DNA of 64,000 nucleotides from UBA7887 sp964408735. Its GTDB lineage: Bacteria > Pseudomonadota > Alphaproteobacteria > UBA7887. Every line of letters begins with the position of its first letter. The first letter of the stretch is position 1. The translations under genes and the position numbers were made by a program. The notes below the pieces were generated by a model that worked only from the letters and a program-made list of their open reading frames with translations, did not search any database and was not told where the DNA came from. Shown here one piece after another: positions 24,861-33,424 of this stretch. The stretch is from the NCBI GenBank assembly GCA_964408735.1, contig CAYPAX010000011.1, forward strand, positions 1 to 64,000, read 5' to 3'.

Positions 24861-25828
24861 ACGGTCTCCAGCGGCGGCGCCACGGCAATCCGCCGGCCAT
24901 AGGCGAGCGCGGCCAGCATATTGGTGTGATCCGCCTTGCCGGTCCAAGCGATATCGAAGGCCGTGCCGTGGTCGACCGAGGCACGCTGGATGGGCAGGCC
25001 CAGGGAAACGTTCACCGTCGTCTCGAAAGCGATGAGCTTGGTCGGGATATGGCCCTGGTCGTGATAGTTCGCCACCACCAGATCGAACTCGCCGCGATGA
25101 GCACGGGAAAACACCGTATCGGGCGGATAGGGTCCGCTCGCCTCGATGCCCTCGGCCCGGGCCGCCTCGATCGCCGGGACGATCTCGCGCGTGTCCTCGT
25201 CGCCGAACAGGCCGCCCTCGCCGCAATGGGGATTGAGCCCGGCACAGGCAATGCGCGGCTTGGCGATTCCAAGCCTCTGGAAATGGGCATTGCCCGCCCG
25301 GATGGTCTCCAGCACGCGCTCCTTGCGTGTGCGCCTGATGGCCTCGGCGAGGGAGACATGGGTCGAGACATGAATGCAGGACAAGGTCTCGGAATAGAGC
25401 AGCATGAAAGACGACGGCGCGCCGCAGAGATGCTGGATCAATCCGGTGTGGCCGTCATATTCGTGCCCGGCCCGGTGCAGCGCCGCCTTGTTGAGAGGCG
25501 CCGTGACGATCACCGATATCTCGTCCGCCTTCGCCATCTCCACCGCCTTGACCACATAGCCATAGGCCGCATGGCCGCCACCGGGAGAAATCTCGCCGTC
25601 GCGGATGCTATCTTGCTCCGGCGTATCGACGGCAATGACACGCACGCCGTCGCCATCGTCGAAGCGCACCCCGGCGCCCGTCACTTCGTTGGCGCGGGCG
25701 AGTATCCGGGGATTGCCGATGACGACGATGCCGGCGCGCGTCTCCGCCGGCAATGCCGCCAGGGCCTTGCAAATGATCTCAGGGCCGACCCCGCTGGGGT
25801 CTCCCATGGTGATTCCAAGAGGTTTCAT
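24857..25828 (-). CDS. PdxA-family 4-phosphate dehydrogenase, PdxA2-like
   Basis: A 323-residue PdxA-family oxidoreductase beginning MKPLGITMGDPSGVGPEI. Metal-ligand histidines are visible in YDGHTGLIQHL, STHVSLAEA and ANYHDQGHIPTK; SVDHGTAFDIAWTG is the C-terminal signature. PdxA makes pyridoxal-phosphate precursors, whereas the paralogue PdxA2 oxidises D-threonate or D-erythronate 4-phosphate with decarboxylation to dihydroxyacetone phosphate. Translational coupling to a DUF1537 kinase favours the catabolic role. The ribosome site before the ATG is weak. Confidence 0.85.
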   Translation of the reverse strand: MKPLGITMGDPSGVGPEIICKALAALPAETRAGIVVIGNPRILARANEVTGAGVRFDDGDGVRVIAVDTPEQDSIRDGEISPGGGHAAYGYVVKAVEMAKADEISVIVTAPLNKAALHRAGHEYDGHTGLIQHLCGAPSSFMLLYSETLSCIHVSTHVSLAEAIRRTRKERVLETIRAGNAHFQRLGIAKPRIACAGLNPHCGEGGLFGDEDTREIVPAIEAARAEGIEASGPYPPDTVFSRAHRGEFDLVVANYHDQGHIPTKLIAFETTVNVSLGLPIQRASVDHGTAFDIAWTGKADHTNMLAALAYGRRIAVAPPLETV

Positions 25829-25884
25829 GGGGCGCGAACCTAGAGGCTTTTTTGACCTATGGGAACCGTCAGAAACGCCTCGTA

Positions 25885-26406
25885 TTACCTGCCGCAAAGA
25901 TACTCGAATTGCTCGAAGCGTTTGTCGAAGCGCGCCGATCCCTCGACATAGGCAAAGCCCTCGGCACAGGCAAGCGGCGCACTGACGCAGTCGTAGGCGA
26001 TTCCCTCGGCAATAAGATGGCCAGGGATCTGCCGGTACGCAAACGGCAACCGGCAGACACCTGTCCGCGGTACCCTCACCTCGCGGCGCGACTCGCAAAC
26101 ATAGATCGCCTGATCCTGCTCTATCCGATGCGAGCCCTCCCTGGCGCGAAGGGGCACGTTGCAGCCGTCGGCACCACTGGCCCCCCAGCTGCGGCAGAAA
26201 TAGCGCTTGCGCGAGGTCGGATGGACAGCGATATCGAAACCTTCCAGGCAATCGCCGTGGATCACGCCGAGCCGGCTGGCCAAGCCCGGGGGGGCAGGCG
26301 CGGTTAGGTCCGACTCGCCGGGTTGCAGCAGCTGCGGCGCGTCCTCCTCCTGCGCCAGGACAGGATATGCGGCGATCAAAACGGCAATGGCGGTCAGGAA
26401 TCGCAT
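25885..26406 (-). CDS. small secreted Cys-rich protein, unknown function
   Basis: A 173-residue protein with a signal peptide (MRFLTAIAVLIAAYPVLA, cleavage near residue 18). The mature part has eight Cys (53, 71, 82, 104, 118, 140, 147, 171), enough for four disulfides in the periplasm or outside the cell. Ordered segments include HPTSRKRYFCRSWGASG, DQAIYVCESRREV and RLPFAYRQIPGHLIAEG. I recognise no family. It lies 56 bases upstream of the PdxA2-like gene on the same strand and divergent from the TtuC-like gene; any link to sugar-acid use is only positional. Confidence 0.75.
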   Translation of the reverse strand: MRFLTAIAVLIAAYPVLAQEEDAPQLLQPGESDLTAPAPPGLASRLGVIHGDCLEGFDIAVHPTSRKRYFCRSWGASGADGCNVPLRAREGSHRIEQDQAIYVCESRREVRVPRTGVCRLPFAYRQIPGHLIAEGIAYDCVSAPLACAEGFAYVEGSARFDKRFEQFEYLCGR

Positions 26407-26456
26407 ACGCCGAGAGACTATCACGAGAAGCGCTTGCGCAGCGTGCGGCTTTATGC

Positions 26457-26489
26457 TGTCTGCCAGCCTCCGGGGGCCTAAAGCAGACA
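26457..26489. repeat. inverted repeat TGTCTGC / GCAGACA upstream of the TtuC-like gene
   Basis: Perfect 7-bp arms at 26457-26463 and 26483-26489 are separated by 19 bases; the outer flanks extend the symmetry imperfectly (TTATG...CATAA). The right arm ends two bases before the ribosome site of the dehydrogenase gene at 26503. It could be a LysR-type operator or an RNA hairpin over the leader. There is no further evidence. Confidence 0.3.
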
Positions 26490-26502
26490 TAAGGAGGCGC
26501 GA

Positions 26503-27576
26503 GTGACGCGCACGCACAAGATCGCCGTTATCGGCGGTGATGGAATCGGACCTGAAGTGGCAAGCGCGGGCATGCGCGTCTTGCAAGCGGTGGCGGGCCT
26601 CGACGGCTTTGCCCTGGAGACCGAGGACTTCCCCTGGGGCTCGGACTACTGGCACAAGAACGGCGTGATGATGCCGGCCGACGGCGTCGATGCCCTGCGC
26701 GCCTTCGATGCCATCTATTTCGGCGCCGTGGGCGATCGTAGCATCCCCGACGACGTGACCCTTTGGGGCCTGCGCCTGGCCATCTGCCAGGGCCTGGACC
26801 AATACGCCAATCTGCGCCCGGCACGGCTGCTGCCCGGCCTCGACGGGCCTTTGCGCCCGGAGCTCGGCCAGCATGTGGACTGGCTCATCGTGCGCGAAAA
26901 CAGCGAAGGCGAATATGCCGGCATCGGCGGGCGCAGCCACCGCGGCACGCCCATCGAGACCGCCATGGAGAGCACGGTCTTCACCCGTACGGGCGTCGAG
27001 CGTATCTTCCGCTTTGCATTCGATACTGCTCGAAAGAGGCCGCGCAAGCATTTGACCTGCGTGACAAAATCCAATGCCCAAAAGCACGGTATGGTGATGT
27101 GGGACGAGATCTTCCGCGAAGTTTCGGCTGATTATCCCGACATCGAGACCGGAAGCGTGCTGGTCGACGCCTGCGCCGCGCTGATGGTGCTCAATCCAGC
27201 TGCCTTCGACGTGGTGGTCGCCACCAACCTGCATGCGGACATTCTCTCGGACCTCGCCGGGGCCCTGAGCGGCAGCCTGGGCATGGCGGCGAGCGCAAAT
27301 CTGGATCCCGAACGCCGCGGCCCGTCGATGTTCGAGCCCGTGCACGGCTCGGCGCCGGATATCGTCGGCAAGGGCATCGCCAATCCGCTCGCAGCGGTTG
27401 CCAGCGGCGCCATGATGCTCGACCATCTCGGTGAAGCCGAGTCGGCAACGCGTTTGCATGGTGCCATCGAGCGTGTGGCCCGCGAAGGCAGCGTGCTGCC
27501 CCCTGACCTCGGCGGCGAGGCGACGACCGATCAGGTCGCCGATGCGGTGATCGCGGCTCTCCAAACGGGGAATTAG
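26503..27576 (+). CDS. ttuC: tartrate dehydrogenase/decarboxylase-like (isopropylmalate DH family)
   Basis: A 357-residue beta-decarboxylating dehydrogenase. IAVIGGDGIGPEV is the N-terminal signature. WGSDYWHKNGVMMPADG and the substrate-loop LWGLRLAICQGLDQYANLRPARLLPG match tartrate dehydrogenases rather than LeuB. The catalytic region NSEGEYAGIGGRS, a Lys in TCVTKSNA, the metal Asp segment NLHADILSDLAGAL and the nucleotide motif HGSAPDIVGKGIANP are all present. Enzymes of this type act on tartrate, D-malate and related acids with NAD and Mn. The start is GTG at 26503 behind AAGGAGG. Together with the DtnK/PdxA2-like pair it suggests use of C4 sugar acids. Confidence 0.87.
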   Translation: MTRTHKIAVIGGDGIGPEVASAGMRVLQAVAGLDGFALETEDFPWGSDYWHKNGVMMPADGVDALRAFDAIYFGAVGDRSIPDDVTLWGLRLAICQGLDQYANLRPARLLPGLDGPLRPELGQHVDWLIVRENSEGEYAGIGGRSHRGTPIETAMESTVFTRTGVERIFRFAFDTARKRPRKHLTCVTKSNAQKHGMVMWDEIFREVSADYPDIETGSVLVDACAALMVLNPAAFDVVVATNLHADILSDLAGALSGSLGMAASANLDPERRGPSMFEPVHGSAPDIVGKGIANPLAAVASGAMMLDHLGEAESATRLHGAIERVAREGSVLPPDLGGEATTDQVADAVIAALQTGN

Positions 27577-27640
27577 CGGCCAACTTGATCGCCTGCCGGC
27601 GCGCTCCTATCATCGCCCCGGGGATTGAGGGAGCTGTGCC

Positions 27641-28552
27641 ATGTCTTTGGAAATCGAACCGCTCGACGCGACGCCGGGGGCCGTGGTCCACGGCGTCGCG
27701 TTGTCCGGCACGCTGGCGGAAACGGCCTTCGACGCCATCATGGCGGCATGGCACGAGCATGCCGTGCTGGTCTTCCCGAACCAGCACTTCGACAACGAGA
27801 CCCAGGCCGCCTTCAGCCGCCGCATCGGGCCGCTCGAAAATGTATCGATCTTCAAGTTTCAAGGGGCCGATACGCCGAATGGCGAGCGCCTGGAATTCGC
27901 CGACCTCACCAACCGAGGCAGCGACGGCGGGCTGGTCGCGCCGGGCACCTCCGAGAAAAAGCTGCTCGACGGCAATACCTTCTGGCATTCCGACAGCTCT
28001 TTCAAAGCTGTGCCCGCGAAGGCCTCGCTGCTGTCCGCACGCGCGGTGCCATCGCAGGGAGGCGAGACCGAATATGCGGACATGCGTGCCGCCTATGACG
28101 CACTCGATCCTGATATGCAGGCCTGGCTGGAGGACAAGACCGCGATCCACTCCTACGCCTACAGCCAGAGCCCGGTCGGCGGCACCGAATTGGTGGTGGA
28201 TTTTTCGCTGTTGCCGCCTGTCGAGCACCCCCTGGTGCTCACTCACCCCATCAGCGGGCGCAAGGCGCTGTATCTCGGGCGACACGCCAGTCACATCGTC
28301 GGCGAGGACGAAGACGAAGGCCGCGCCCTGCTCCGCCGTCTCTGCGACGAGGCCTGCCAGGCGCAGCGCACGTACAAGCACCAATGGCGCGAAGGCGACG
28401 CGGTACTGTGGGACAATCGCAGCGTCCTGCATCGCGGACACAGCTGGCCGGCGGACGAGCTGCGCCGCATGGTGCGCACCACGATAGCCGGCAACGCCTC
28501 GGACAACGCCTGGCTCTTCGATACCGACATCCCTGTCAATGCCGCCACCTGA
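27641..28552 (+). CDS. TauD/TfdA-family Fe(II)/2-oxoglutarate dioxygenase
   Basis: A 303-residue TauD-like oxygenase. The facial triad is visible as FWHSDSSF (His and Asp) and the late DNRSVLHRG (His), and the 2-oxoglutarate Arg is in RRMVRTTIAG. Early conservation includes AWHEHAVLVFPNQ. TauD relatives hydroxylate taurine, alkyl sulfates, 2,4-D and other acids, and sequence alone does not choose among them. It is followed 6 bases later by a thiolase homologue and then a DUF35 protein, so the three form an operon. Confidence 0.87.
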   Translation: MSLEIEPLDATPGAVVHGVALSGTLAETAFDAIMAAWHEHAVLVFPNQHFDNETQAAFSRRIGPLENVSIFKFQGADTPNGERLEFADLTNRGSDGGLVAPGTSEKKLLDGNTFWHSDSSFKAVPAKASLLSARAVPSQGGETEYADMRAAYDALDPDMQAWLEDKTAIHSYAYSQSPVGGTELVVDFSLLPPVEHPLVLTHPISGRKALYLGRHASHIVGEDEDEGRALLRRLCDEACQAQRTYKHQWREGDAVLWDNRSVLHRGHSWPADELRRMVRTTIAGNASDNAWLFDTDIPVNAAT

Positions 28553-28558
28553 CGGCGT

Positions 28559-29752
28559 ATGAGCAATAGCGTCGCCCTGATCGGCGCCGCCGCCTGTCCG
28601 GTGGGCCGCCTGCAGTCACGCCCCGAGGATCCCATCCAGGTCGTCGAGCACGAAATCCTGACCGGCTTGGTGCTCGATGCGGTGGCCGATGCCGGCGTGA
28701 CCAAGGAGCAGATCGACGCATTGGTGCTGGCGCAATGTCGCTCGGGCACTGTGCAGAAGTATTTCGCCACCTTCATGGCGGACCTGCTGCGCCTGCCTAT
28801 GGATGGTGCGGTGATGGAAGTGCTGGGCAACGGCATGACCGGCGGCCTCGCCTTCGACCAGGCGGTCAAGGAAGTGCGGCTCGGCCATGCCGAGGTGGCG
28901 CTGGCGCTCGGCATCAACATGGAATCCGCCATGACTGCCGGCGAGCAATCGAACGAGACCATGCGCATGACGGGGGATGTGGATTTCCACACGCCGTTCG
29001 GCTTCACGCCGATCTCCTGGTACGCCCTGGATGCCATGCGCTACATGCACGACTTCGGCGCCACCCGCGAACAATTGGCGAGCGTCGCGGTCAAGAACCG
29101 CCGCCATGCCTCCCTCAACCCTCTCGCCCACTTCCGCAAACCCATCACTGTCGAGGATGTCGTCGCCCAACGCCCGATCGTCGAGCCGCTCGGGCTTTAC
29201 GACGTGCCGGCGCGCGACGACGGCGCGGTCTGCCTGGTGGTGGCAAGCGAGGCTGTCGCCAAGGCCAGCGGCCGGCCCTACGCGAGGCTGCGCGGGCGTG
29301 GATTCCACCACGAGGGCGTCCACCAGATCAGCGAGTTGCCCAACGACATGACGGCCTTCGCGGCGGCAACCCGCGCGGGCAACGCTGCCTGCGAGGCGGC
29401 GGGCATCGCCATGGATGATATCGATTTCGCCGAGCTCTACGCCCCCTGCACCATCACCGAGGTGCTGGTCAGCGAAGCGCTCGGCTTCTGCGACCGCGGC
29501 CGTGGCGCGGCGCAGGCGGAGGCTGGCGAGACGACGCTCGGCGGTCGCATTCCCATTTGCCCCTCGGGCGGCTGTCTGTCGCGCGGCCACCCCCCTTTTG
29601 TCACACCGCTCTACGACACCTATGAATGCCTCGAACAGCTGCGCGGAGATGCAGGCAAGCGCCAAGTCAAAGACGCGGCGCTGGCGCTGACCTGCTGCGA
29701 GCTCGGCAATTACAACGCCGCCCTGGTGCAGATCCTGGAGGCGGTGCGATGA
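28559..29752 (+). CDS. thiolase-family protein lacking the N-terminal catalytic Cys
   Basis: A 397-residue thiolase-fold protein of the SCP2/lipid-transfer type. In true thiolases the active-site Cys sits in a short C-x-SG motif near residue 90; here the matching stretch is MEVLGNGMTGGLAFDQA, without Cys. The C-terminal half keeps DDIDFAELYAPCTITEV and CPSGGCLSRGHPP, close to the GG-x-x-x-GHP signature. Such Cys-less proteins generally pair with DUF35 proteins and can act as retro-aldolases (as shown for steroid side-chain Ltp2) rather than condensing thiolases. It overlaps the DUF35 gene by 4 bases, which fits. Confidence 0.85.
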   Translation: MSNSVALIGAAACPVGRLQSRPEDPIQVVEHEILTGLVLDAVADAGVTKEQIDALVLAQCRSGTVQKYFATFMADLLRLPMDGAVMEVLGNGMTGGLAFDQAVKEVRLGHAEVALALGINMESAMTAGEQSNETMRMTGDVDFHTPFGFTPISWYALDAMRYMHDFGATREQLASVAVKNRRHASLNPLAHFRKPITVEDVVAQRPIVEPLGLYDVPARDDGAVCLVVASEAVAKASGRPYARLRGRGFHHEGVHQISELPNDMTAFAAATRAGNAACEAAGIAMDDIDFAELYAPCTITEVLVSEALGFCDRGRGAAQAEAGETTLGGRIPICPSGGCLSRGHPPFVTPLYDTYECLEQLRGDAGKRQVKDAALALTCCELGNYNAALVQILEAVR

Positions 29753-30180
29753 GCAACAGCCTGCCAAGTCTTGAAGTGGCGCGCAAGCGACCTTGGCCAC
29801 CGCGCATCACGGCCTTTACCGAGCCGTTTTGGCAAGCGCTTAGCGATAGCCGGCTCACCACGACGCGCTGCACGGCCTGCGAGCTGCCGACATTCCCGCC
29901 CAAGCCCTACTGCCCTTCATGCTGGTCGCAGAACATGCGCTGGATAGCGCTATCCGGACATGGCCGGCTCTATTCGCGCACCGTGATCCATGTGGTCCCA
30001 GCGGATTTTGCAGAAGAGGCACCGTTGCACAACGGCATTGTCGATCTCGACGAAGGCCTGCGCGCGGCCGCCCGCTTGATCGGAGATACGCCCATTCCGC
30101 TGGACACCGCCGTCGAAGCGGTAGTGTTGCGTTACGAAGACGGGCCGCTGTTCGCATTTCGGCTGGCGTCCGCCGCCTGA
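29749..30180 (+). CDS. DUF35 OB-fold/zinc-ribbon protein (thiolase partner)
   Basis: A 143-residue DUF35 protein. The zinc ribbon has four Cys as CTAC near residue 41 and CPSC near residue 55, preceded by the typical PFWQALSDSRLTTTRC. The OB-fold follows with SGHGRLYSRTVIHV. DUF35 proteins bind Cys-less thiolase homologues and help place acyl-CoA. The 4-base overlap with the thiolase homologue supports a complex. Its last 49 bases overlap the 3' end of the convergent sulfotransferase gene. Confidence 0.88.
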   Translation: MSNSLPSLEVARKRPWPPRITAFTEPFWQALSDSRLTTTRCTACELPTFPPKPYCPSCWSQNMRWIALSGHGRLYSRTVIHVVPADFAEEAPLHNGIVDLDEGLRAAARLIGDTPIPLDTAVEAVVLRYEDGPLFAFRLASAA

Positions 30181-31589
30181 AGCGCTTTATAGACCACCTG
30201 GGCCTCGGCAGGTGGCTTCAAGGATGGCTTGTCCGCCGATTGAATTCTCTGCGCAAACGCTTCCAACCGCGACGGTTCCAGATTCACTGCCTGGGCCAAA
30301 TTGCGTAAGCCGATGGCAGGATCGCGGCACAACAGGTCATGATCGAAGAACACGACATCACTGCGATGGTGGCGCAAGATATATCCGTAGACATCCGCCC
30401 AGTAATGCAGCCAGTAGTCCACGGTTAGGGGCGAATCTCCGCCTCCCGGTTCGGAATCGCCGAGGAGAAACGGCCGCATGTTCGCACCAAACTCGAAATG
30501 CCCGAGCCAGGTCATATATCGCAGGCTAAACGGATCCCGGGCATGCAGCTCCAAAAAGTTCAGATGTTGCCGCAACAGCGATTGAGCGTGATCGACCGGG
30601 TTGCGGAACGGCACCAGCACAATGGCATCTGGAAAAGCCTTCTTGAGCGCGCCGATGCGCAGGACATTGTTGTTGTTCTTCGACAGGTACCTGCTCTCAC
30701 CCGACGTGTCGGAAGCGGCGACTACGTTTCGAACGTAATGGCGGAATTCGCTGATCGTCTCGTCGTCGGGCGCATGCGGGCACGATCCGGCCTTCCGCAA
30801 GAAGTCCTGCCGCCCCGCCGTTAGCCAGAAAACCTCCTCGAACGCCTCCGGACTGTCATAGCCCACTTCTATGCCGTCGCCATGAGCCCGCTCCTTGCGA
30901 ATGTCGCCTGAGCGAAGCCCCGACGACAGGCGCGACCAAAGCAGCGGCGCATGCACGAACGGCATGTTCCGATAGGTCAAACTGGAAAACGCCCCCGTCG
31001 AATACAACGCTTCCAAGACGATGGTCGTGCCCGAGCGCGCCAGGCCAGCGACGAAAACGGGTCTAGGGGACGGAGCCGCTTTGCCCTTGCCGAGGCTGAT
31101 ATCGATGTCCAGCGCAACGCGGCGCAGAAAGGGGCTGTCCAGTGCAAATGCGTGAAACGCTCTCTCCAGGAAATTATAGGCGCTGCCGGTCTTGTTTTGC
31201 CGTCCATCCCATGCGAAGTACAGGCAGCCAAGCAACAGGGCACAGAGATTTAGTTGCCAGTGCAACATGCGAGATAGCACCTTTGCCGGATCGCCGAGAA
31301 ACGGCCACAAAACGACAAAACTTGCAGCGCCGAATGCCACAAGCAAAATGAGTAAGAAAACGAGAATCCGCGAGCTTTCGAGAAATACACTGCCCGCATA
31401 GGACGGCAGCACCCGCTCCTTCCAATGATCCGATATTCGCCGAGATGTGATTGTGGCAATCGACTTGCGGAGGGTTCGCCGTAGTGAAAGGACGGCGGGA
31501 CGGAGCGGCAGGAGGCGGAGCAGCGAGATCGCGGCTGCCAGCCCGGCGACGGCAGCCAGGCCATCCAGAAGCAGATCAGTCGGCGTCAA
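30132..31589 (-). CDS. membrane-anchored sulfotransferase
   Basis: A 485-residue protein with N-terminal membrane helices (~10-30, ~72-95 and ~108-128) and a cytosolic PAPS-type sulfotransferase domain. The 5'-phosphosulfate loop is PVFVAGLARSGTTIVLEAL near residue 178. The 3'-phosphate region is LVPFRNPVDHAQSLLRQH near residue 325. The start is TTG at 31589, strongly supported by GGAGGA 5 bases upstream. It overlaps the small membrane-protein gene before it by 14 bases. The acceptor (carbohydrate, lipid or small molecule) is unknown. An arylsulfotransferase-like gene is divergent beyond the small gene, suggesting a shared sulfation function. Confidence 0.85.
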   Translation of the reverse strand: MTPTDLLLDGLAAVAGLAAAISLLRLLPLRPAVLSLRRTLRKSIATITSRRISDHWKERVLPSYAGSVFLESSRILVFLLILLVAFGAASFVVLWPFLGDPAKVLSRMLHWQLNLCALLLGCLYFAWDGRQNKTGSAYNFLERAFHAFALDSPFLRRVALDIDISLGKGKAAPSPRPVFVAGLARSGTTIVLEALYSTGAFSSLTYRNMPFVHAPLLWSRLSSGLRSGDIRKERAHGDGIEVGYDSPEAFEEVFWLTAGRQDFLRKAGSCPHAPDDETISEFRHYVRNVVAASDTSGESRYLSKNNNNVLRIGALKKAFPDAIVLVPFRNPVDHAQSLLRQHLNFLELHARDPFSLRYMTWLGHFEFGANMRPFLLGDSEPGGGDSPLTVDYWLHYWADVYGYILRHHRSDVVFFDHDLLCRDPAIGLRNLAQAVNLEPSRLEAFAQRIQSADKPSLKPPAEAQVVYKALQAADASRNANSGPSS

Positions 31590-31803
31590 GCTTGTCCTCC
31601 GCCGACTTCACGGACTTCGACATCTTCTTCAACATGCGTTTGACGGGGTACCAGACGAGTCCCACGGTGAGCAACACGACGGCAGCCAAAATGCCTATCA
31701 CGGTGCCGACCGCCCCCAGCCCGAGGCCGGGGCCGAGATAAGCGAACGCCGTGGCAGGCGACATGAATACGATTGCGGCTGCCAGAGCCGTTGAGCGAAT
31801 CAT
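31576..31803 (-). CDS. small membrane protein upstream of the sulfotransferase
   Basis: A 75-residue protein. A cleavable or anchoring N-terminal helix (~3-20, ending TAFAYLGPG) is followed by Gly-rich LGLGAVGTVIGIL leading into a second helix and VWYPVKRMLKKMSK, then a charged tail. ATG at 31803 is preferred over one 8 codons upstream. I do not know the biochemical role. Translational coupling to the sulfotransferase suggests it helps place or assemble that enzyme. Confidence 0.75.
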   Translation of the reverse strand: MIRSTALAAAIVFMSPATAFAYLGPGLGLGAVGTVIGILAAVVLLTVGLVWYPVKRMLKKMSKSVKSAEDKLDAD

Positions 31804-32022
31804 CGAAGATCTCGCCTGAGGGGACATCCCGACATTTCCACCTGACCCCTCATGAATGAAGGCATTACGTTCACGTACCAGGACTTTAACTCAGCCCAAC
31901 TGAAGGTCACTGCAACAGCATTCCTACGGCACGACTTTTCAGCCAATATCATCAACGCCAATTCACGGTTCGGCAAGAGCCTATGACGAACGAAAATCCC
32001 CTTGAAATCAGGGAAAACGGAT

Positions 32023-33369
32023 ATGCGAAATTCCGAAAAAATTAAACCCGAGTCATCCCGTTTGATATCTCTGGTCTCCGCCGCCCTTATTCTATTGATT
32101 GTTTCGTTTGGGTTCGGGATGCATTCCGGGCACAGTCATAATTCCGTTTACGACCTCATTCTGTCCCTCAAAAAGACGCTGGAGCTTACCTATCGCCATG
32201 TCATGAATGTGCGGGACGAGATTCTCTTCTCGGACGTCGATGCCAATGAACCGGCTATCACGACGATCTTTCCGGATCGTTTGAACGCAGGCCTGATATT
32301 GCTGGCGGGGATGGACGCGAAAAGCCGCAACACCATACGTGTCGTCACGCGCGACGGAACGCTGGTCCATGATTGGCAGCCCGACTGGTTCGAAATCTGG
32401 GGCGACAGGGGAGCATTCCCGGACTCCCGTTGGATAGGCTCGCAACCTGGCTCGTTCGTTCACGGCATCGAGATGCTGCCGTCCGGCGATATCGTTTTCA
32501 ACTTCGAGCATTTGAGCACCGTGCGCATGGACCCATGCGGCGAGGTGGTATGGAAGTTGGAGAACCTAGGTCATCATTCGGTTCATCTCGCCGAAGATGG
32601 CATGCTCTGGGTGCCTGCCGAGACCTATTACGAGCAAGAGCCGACAGGTCAGCGGAACCACGAGGCGCCGTTGCGATCCTGGACTTTGCAAAAGATATCA
32701 CCGGCAGGAGAGATACTCGAAACACTCGATGTCATAGATATCCTGGAGATGAACGATCTGCACGGGCTGCTGTTCCTGTCGTCGTTGGAGAATGACGAGA
32801 CGGTGGTTTCCGGCGATACGCTTCACTTGAACGATATCGATATCTTCCCCGCCGCCTTGCAATCCGAGATCTTCTCACCCGGCGACATCATGTTCTCGCT
32901 GCGGAACATAAACACGGTGATCGTGATAGATGCCGAGACCCACCAGGTAAAATTTCGCGCAACCGGACAGTTTCTCCGTCAACACGACCCGGATTTCGCC
33001 CCAGGCGACCGAATATCGCTGTTCGACAATCGCACTATGCTGCCCGCCCGGGGACAGGCTTGGACCGCCAGCCGAATACTCGAATTGGATACACGTAGCG
33101 GCGAGGCCACGGTCATATCCGATATTGACGGAGATGCGGCGTTCTCTACGGCAATCATGGGGACCCATCAGCGCCTGGAGAATGGCAATATTCTCGTTGT
33201 CTCGGCGCGAGAGGGACGAATATTGGAAATCCTTCGGGATGGCTCGCTGGCATGGGAATTTCAGCACCGTGTCGACGAAGGCCGAAACGGCCTGGTGACG
33301 ATTGGGACGCTGTTGCCGCCGGAGATGGATGAAGCTTTTTTTGCCGGGCTGGCTGCGGCCTGCGACTAG
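32023..33369 (+). CDS. arylsulfotransferase (ASST)-like beta-propeller protein
   Basis: A 448-residue protein with an N-terminal membrane anchor (~13-35, ISLVSAALILLIVSFGFGM), then an exported six-bladed propeller of the arylsulfotransferase family. Recognisable blades include VVTRDGTLVHDW, FVHGIEMLPSGDIVFNFE, HHSVHLAEDGMLWVPAE, DTLHLNDIDIFPA and ILVVSAREGRILEIL. The His residues in HHSVH and TLHLND match the family's active-site region. E. coli-type ASST moves sulfate between phenolic esters without PAPS, but many relatives are untested. ATG at 32023 follows AGGGAA. The DNA is visibly more AT-rich than its surroundings, a possible sign of transfer. Confidence 0.8.
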   Translation: MRNSEKIKPESSRLISLVSAALILLIVSFGFGMHSGHSHNSVYDLILSLKKTLELTYRHVMNVRDEILFSDVDANEPAITTIFPDRLNAGLILLAGMDAKSRNTIRVVTRDGTLVHDWQPDWFEIWGDRGAFPDSRWIGSQPGSFVHGIEMLPSGDIVFNFEHLSTVRMDPCGEVVWKLENLGHHSVHLAEDGMLWVPAETYYEQEPTGQRNHEAPLRSWTLQKISPAGEILETLDVIDILEMNDLHGLLFLSSLENDETVVSGDTLHLNDIDIFPAALQSEIFSPGDIMFSLRNINTVIVIDAETHQVKFRATGQFLRQHDPDFAPGDRISLFDNRTMLPARGQAWTASRILELDTRSGEATVISDIDGDAAFSTAIMGTHQRLENGNILVVSAREGRILEILRDGSLAWEFQHRVDEGRNGLVTIGTLLPPEMDEAFFAGLAAACD

Positions 33370-33424
33370 AGCGGCCGGGCATAAGAGCCTATTCTGCTTA
33401 CGTGGCAATGACGAGGGATCGACA

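Noticed and set aside
31100..33400. AT-richer sulfotransferase region as a genomic island or prophage
   Set aside because: No integrase, transposase, tRNA end or direct repeats flank it. Only a composition difference is visible, so transfer is noted but no element is called.
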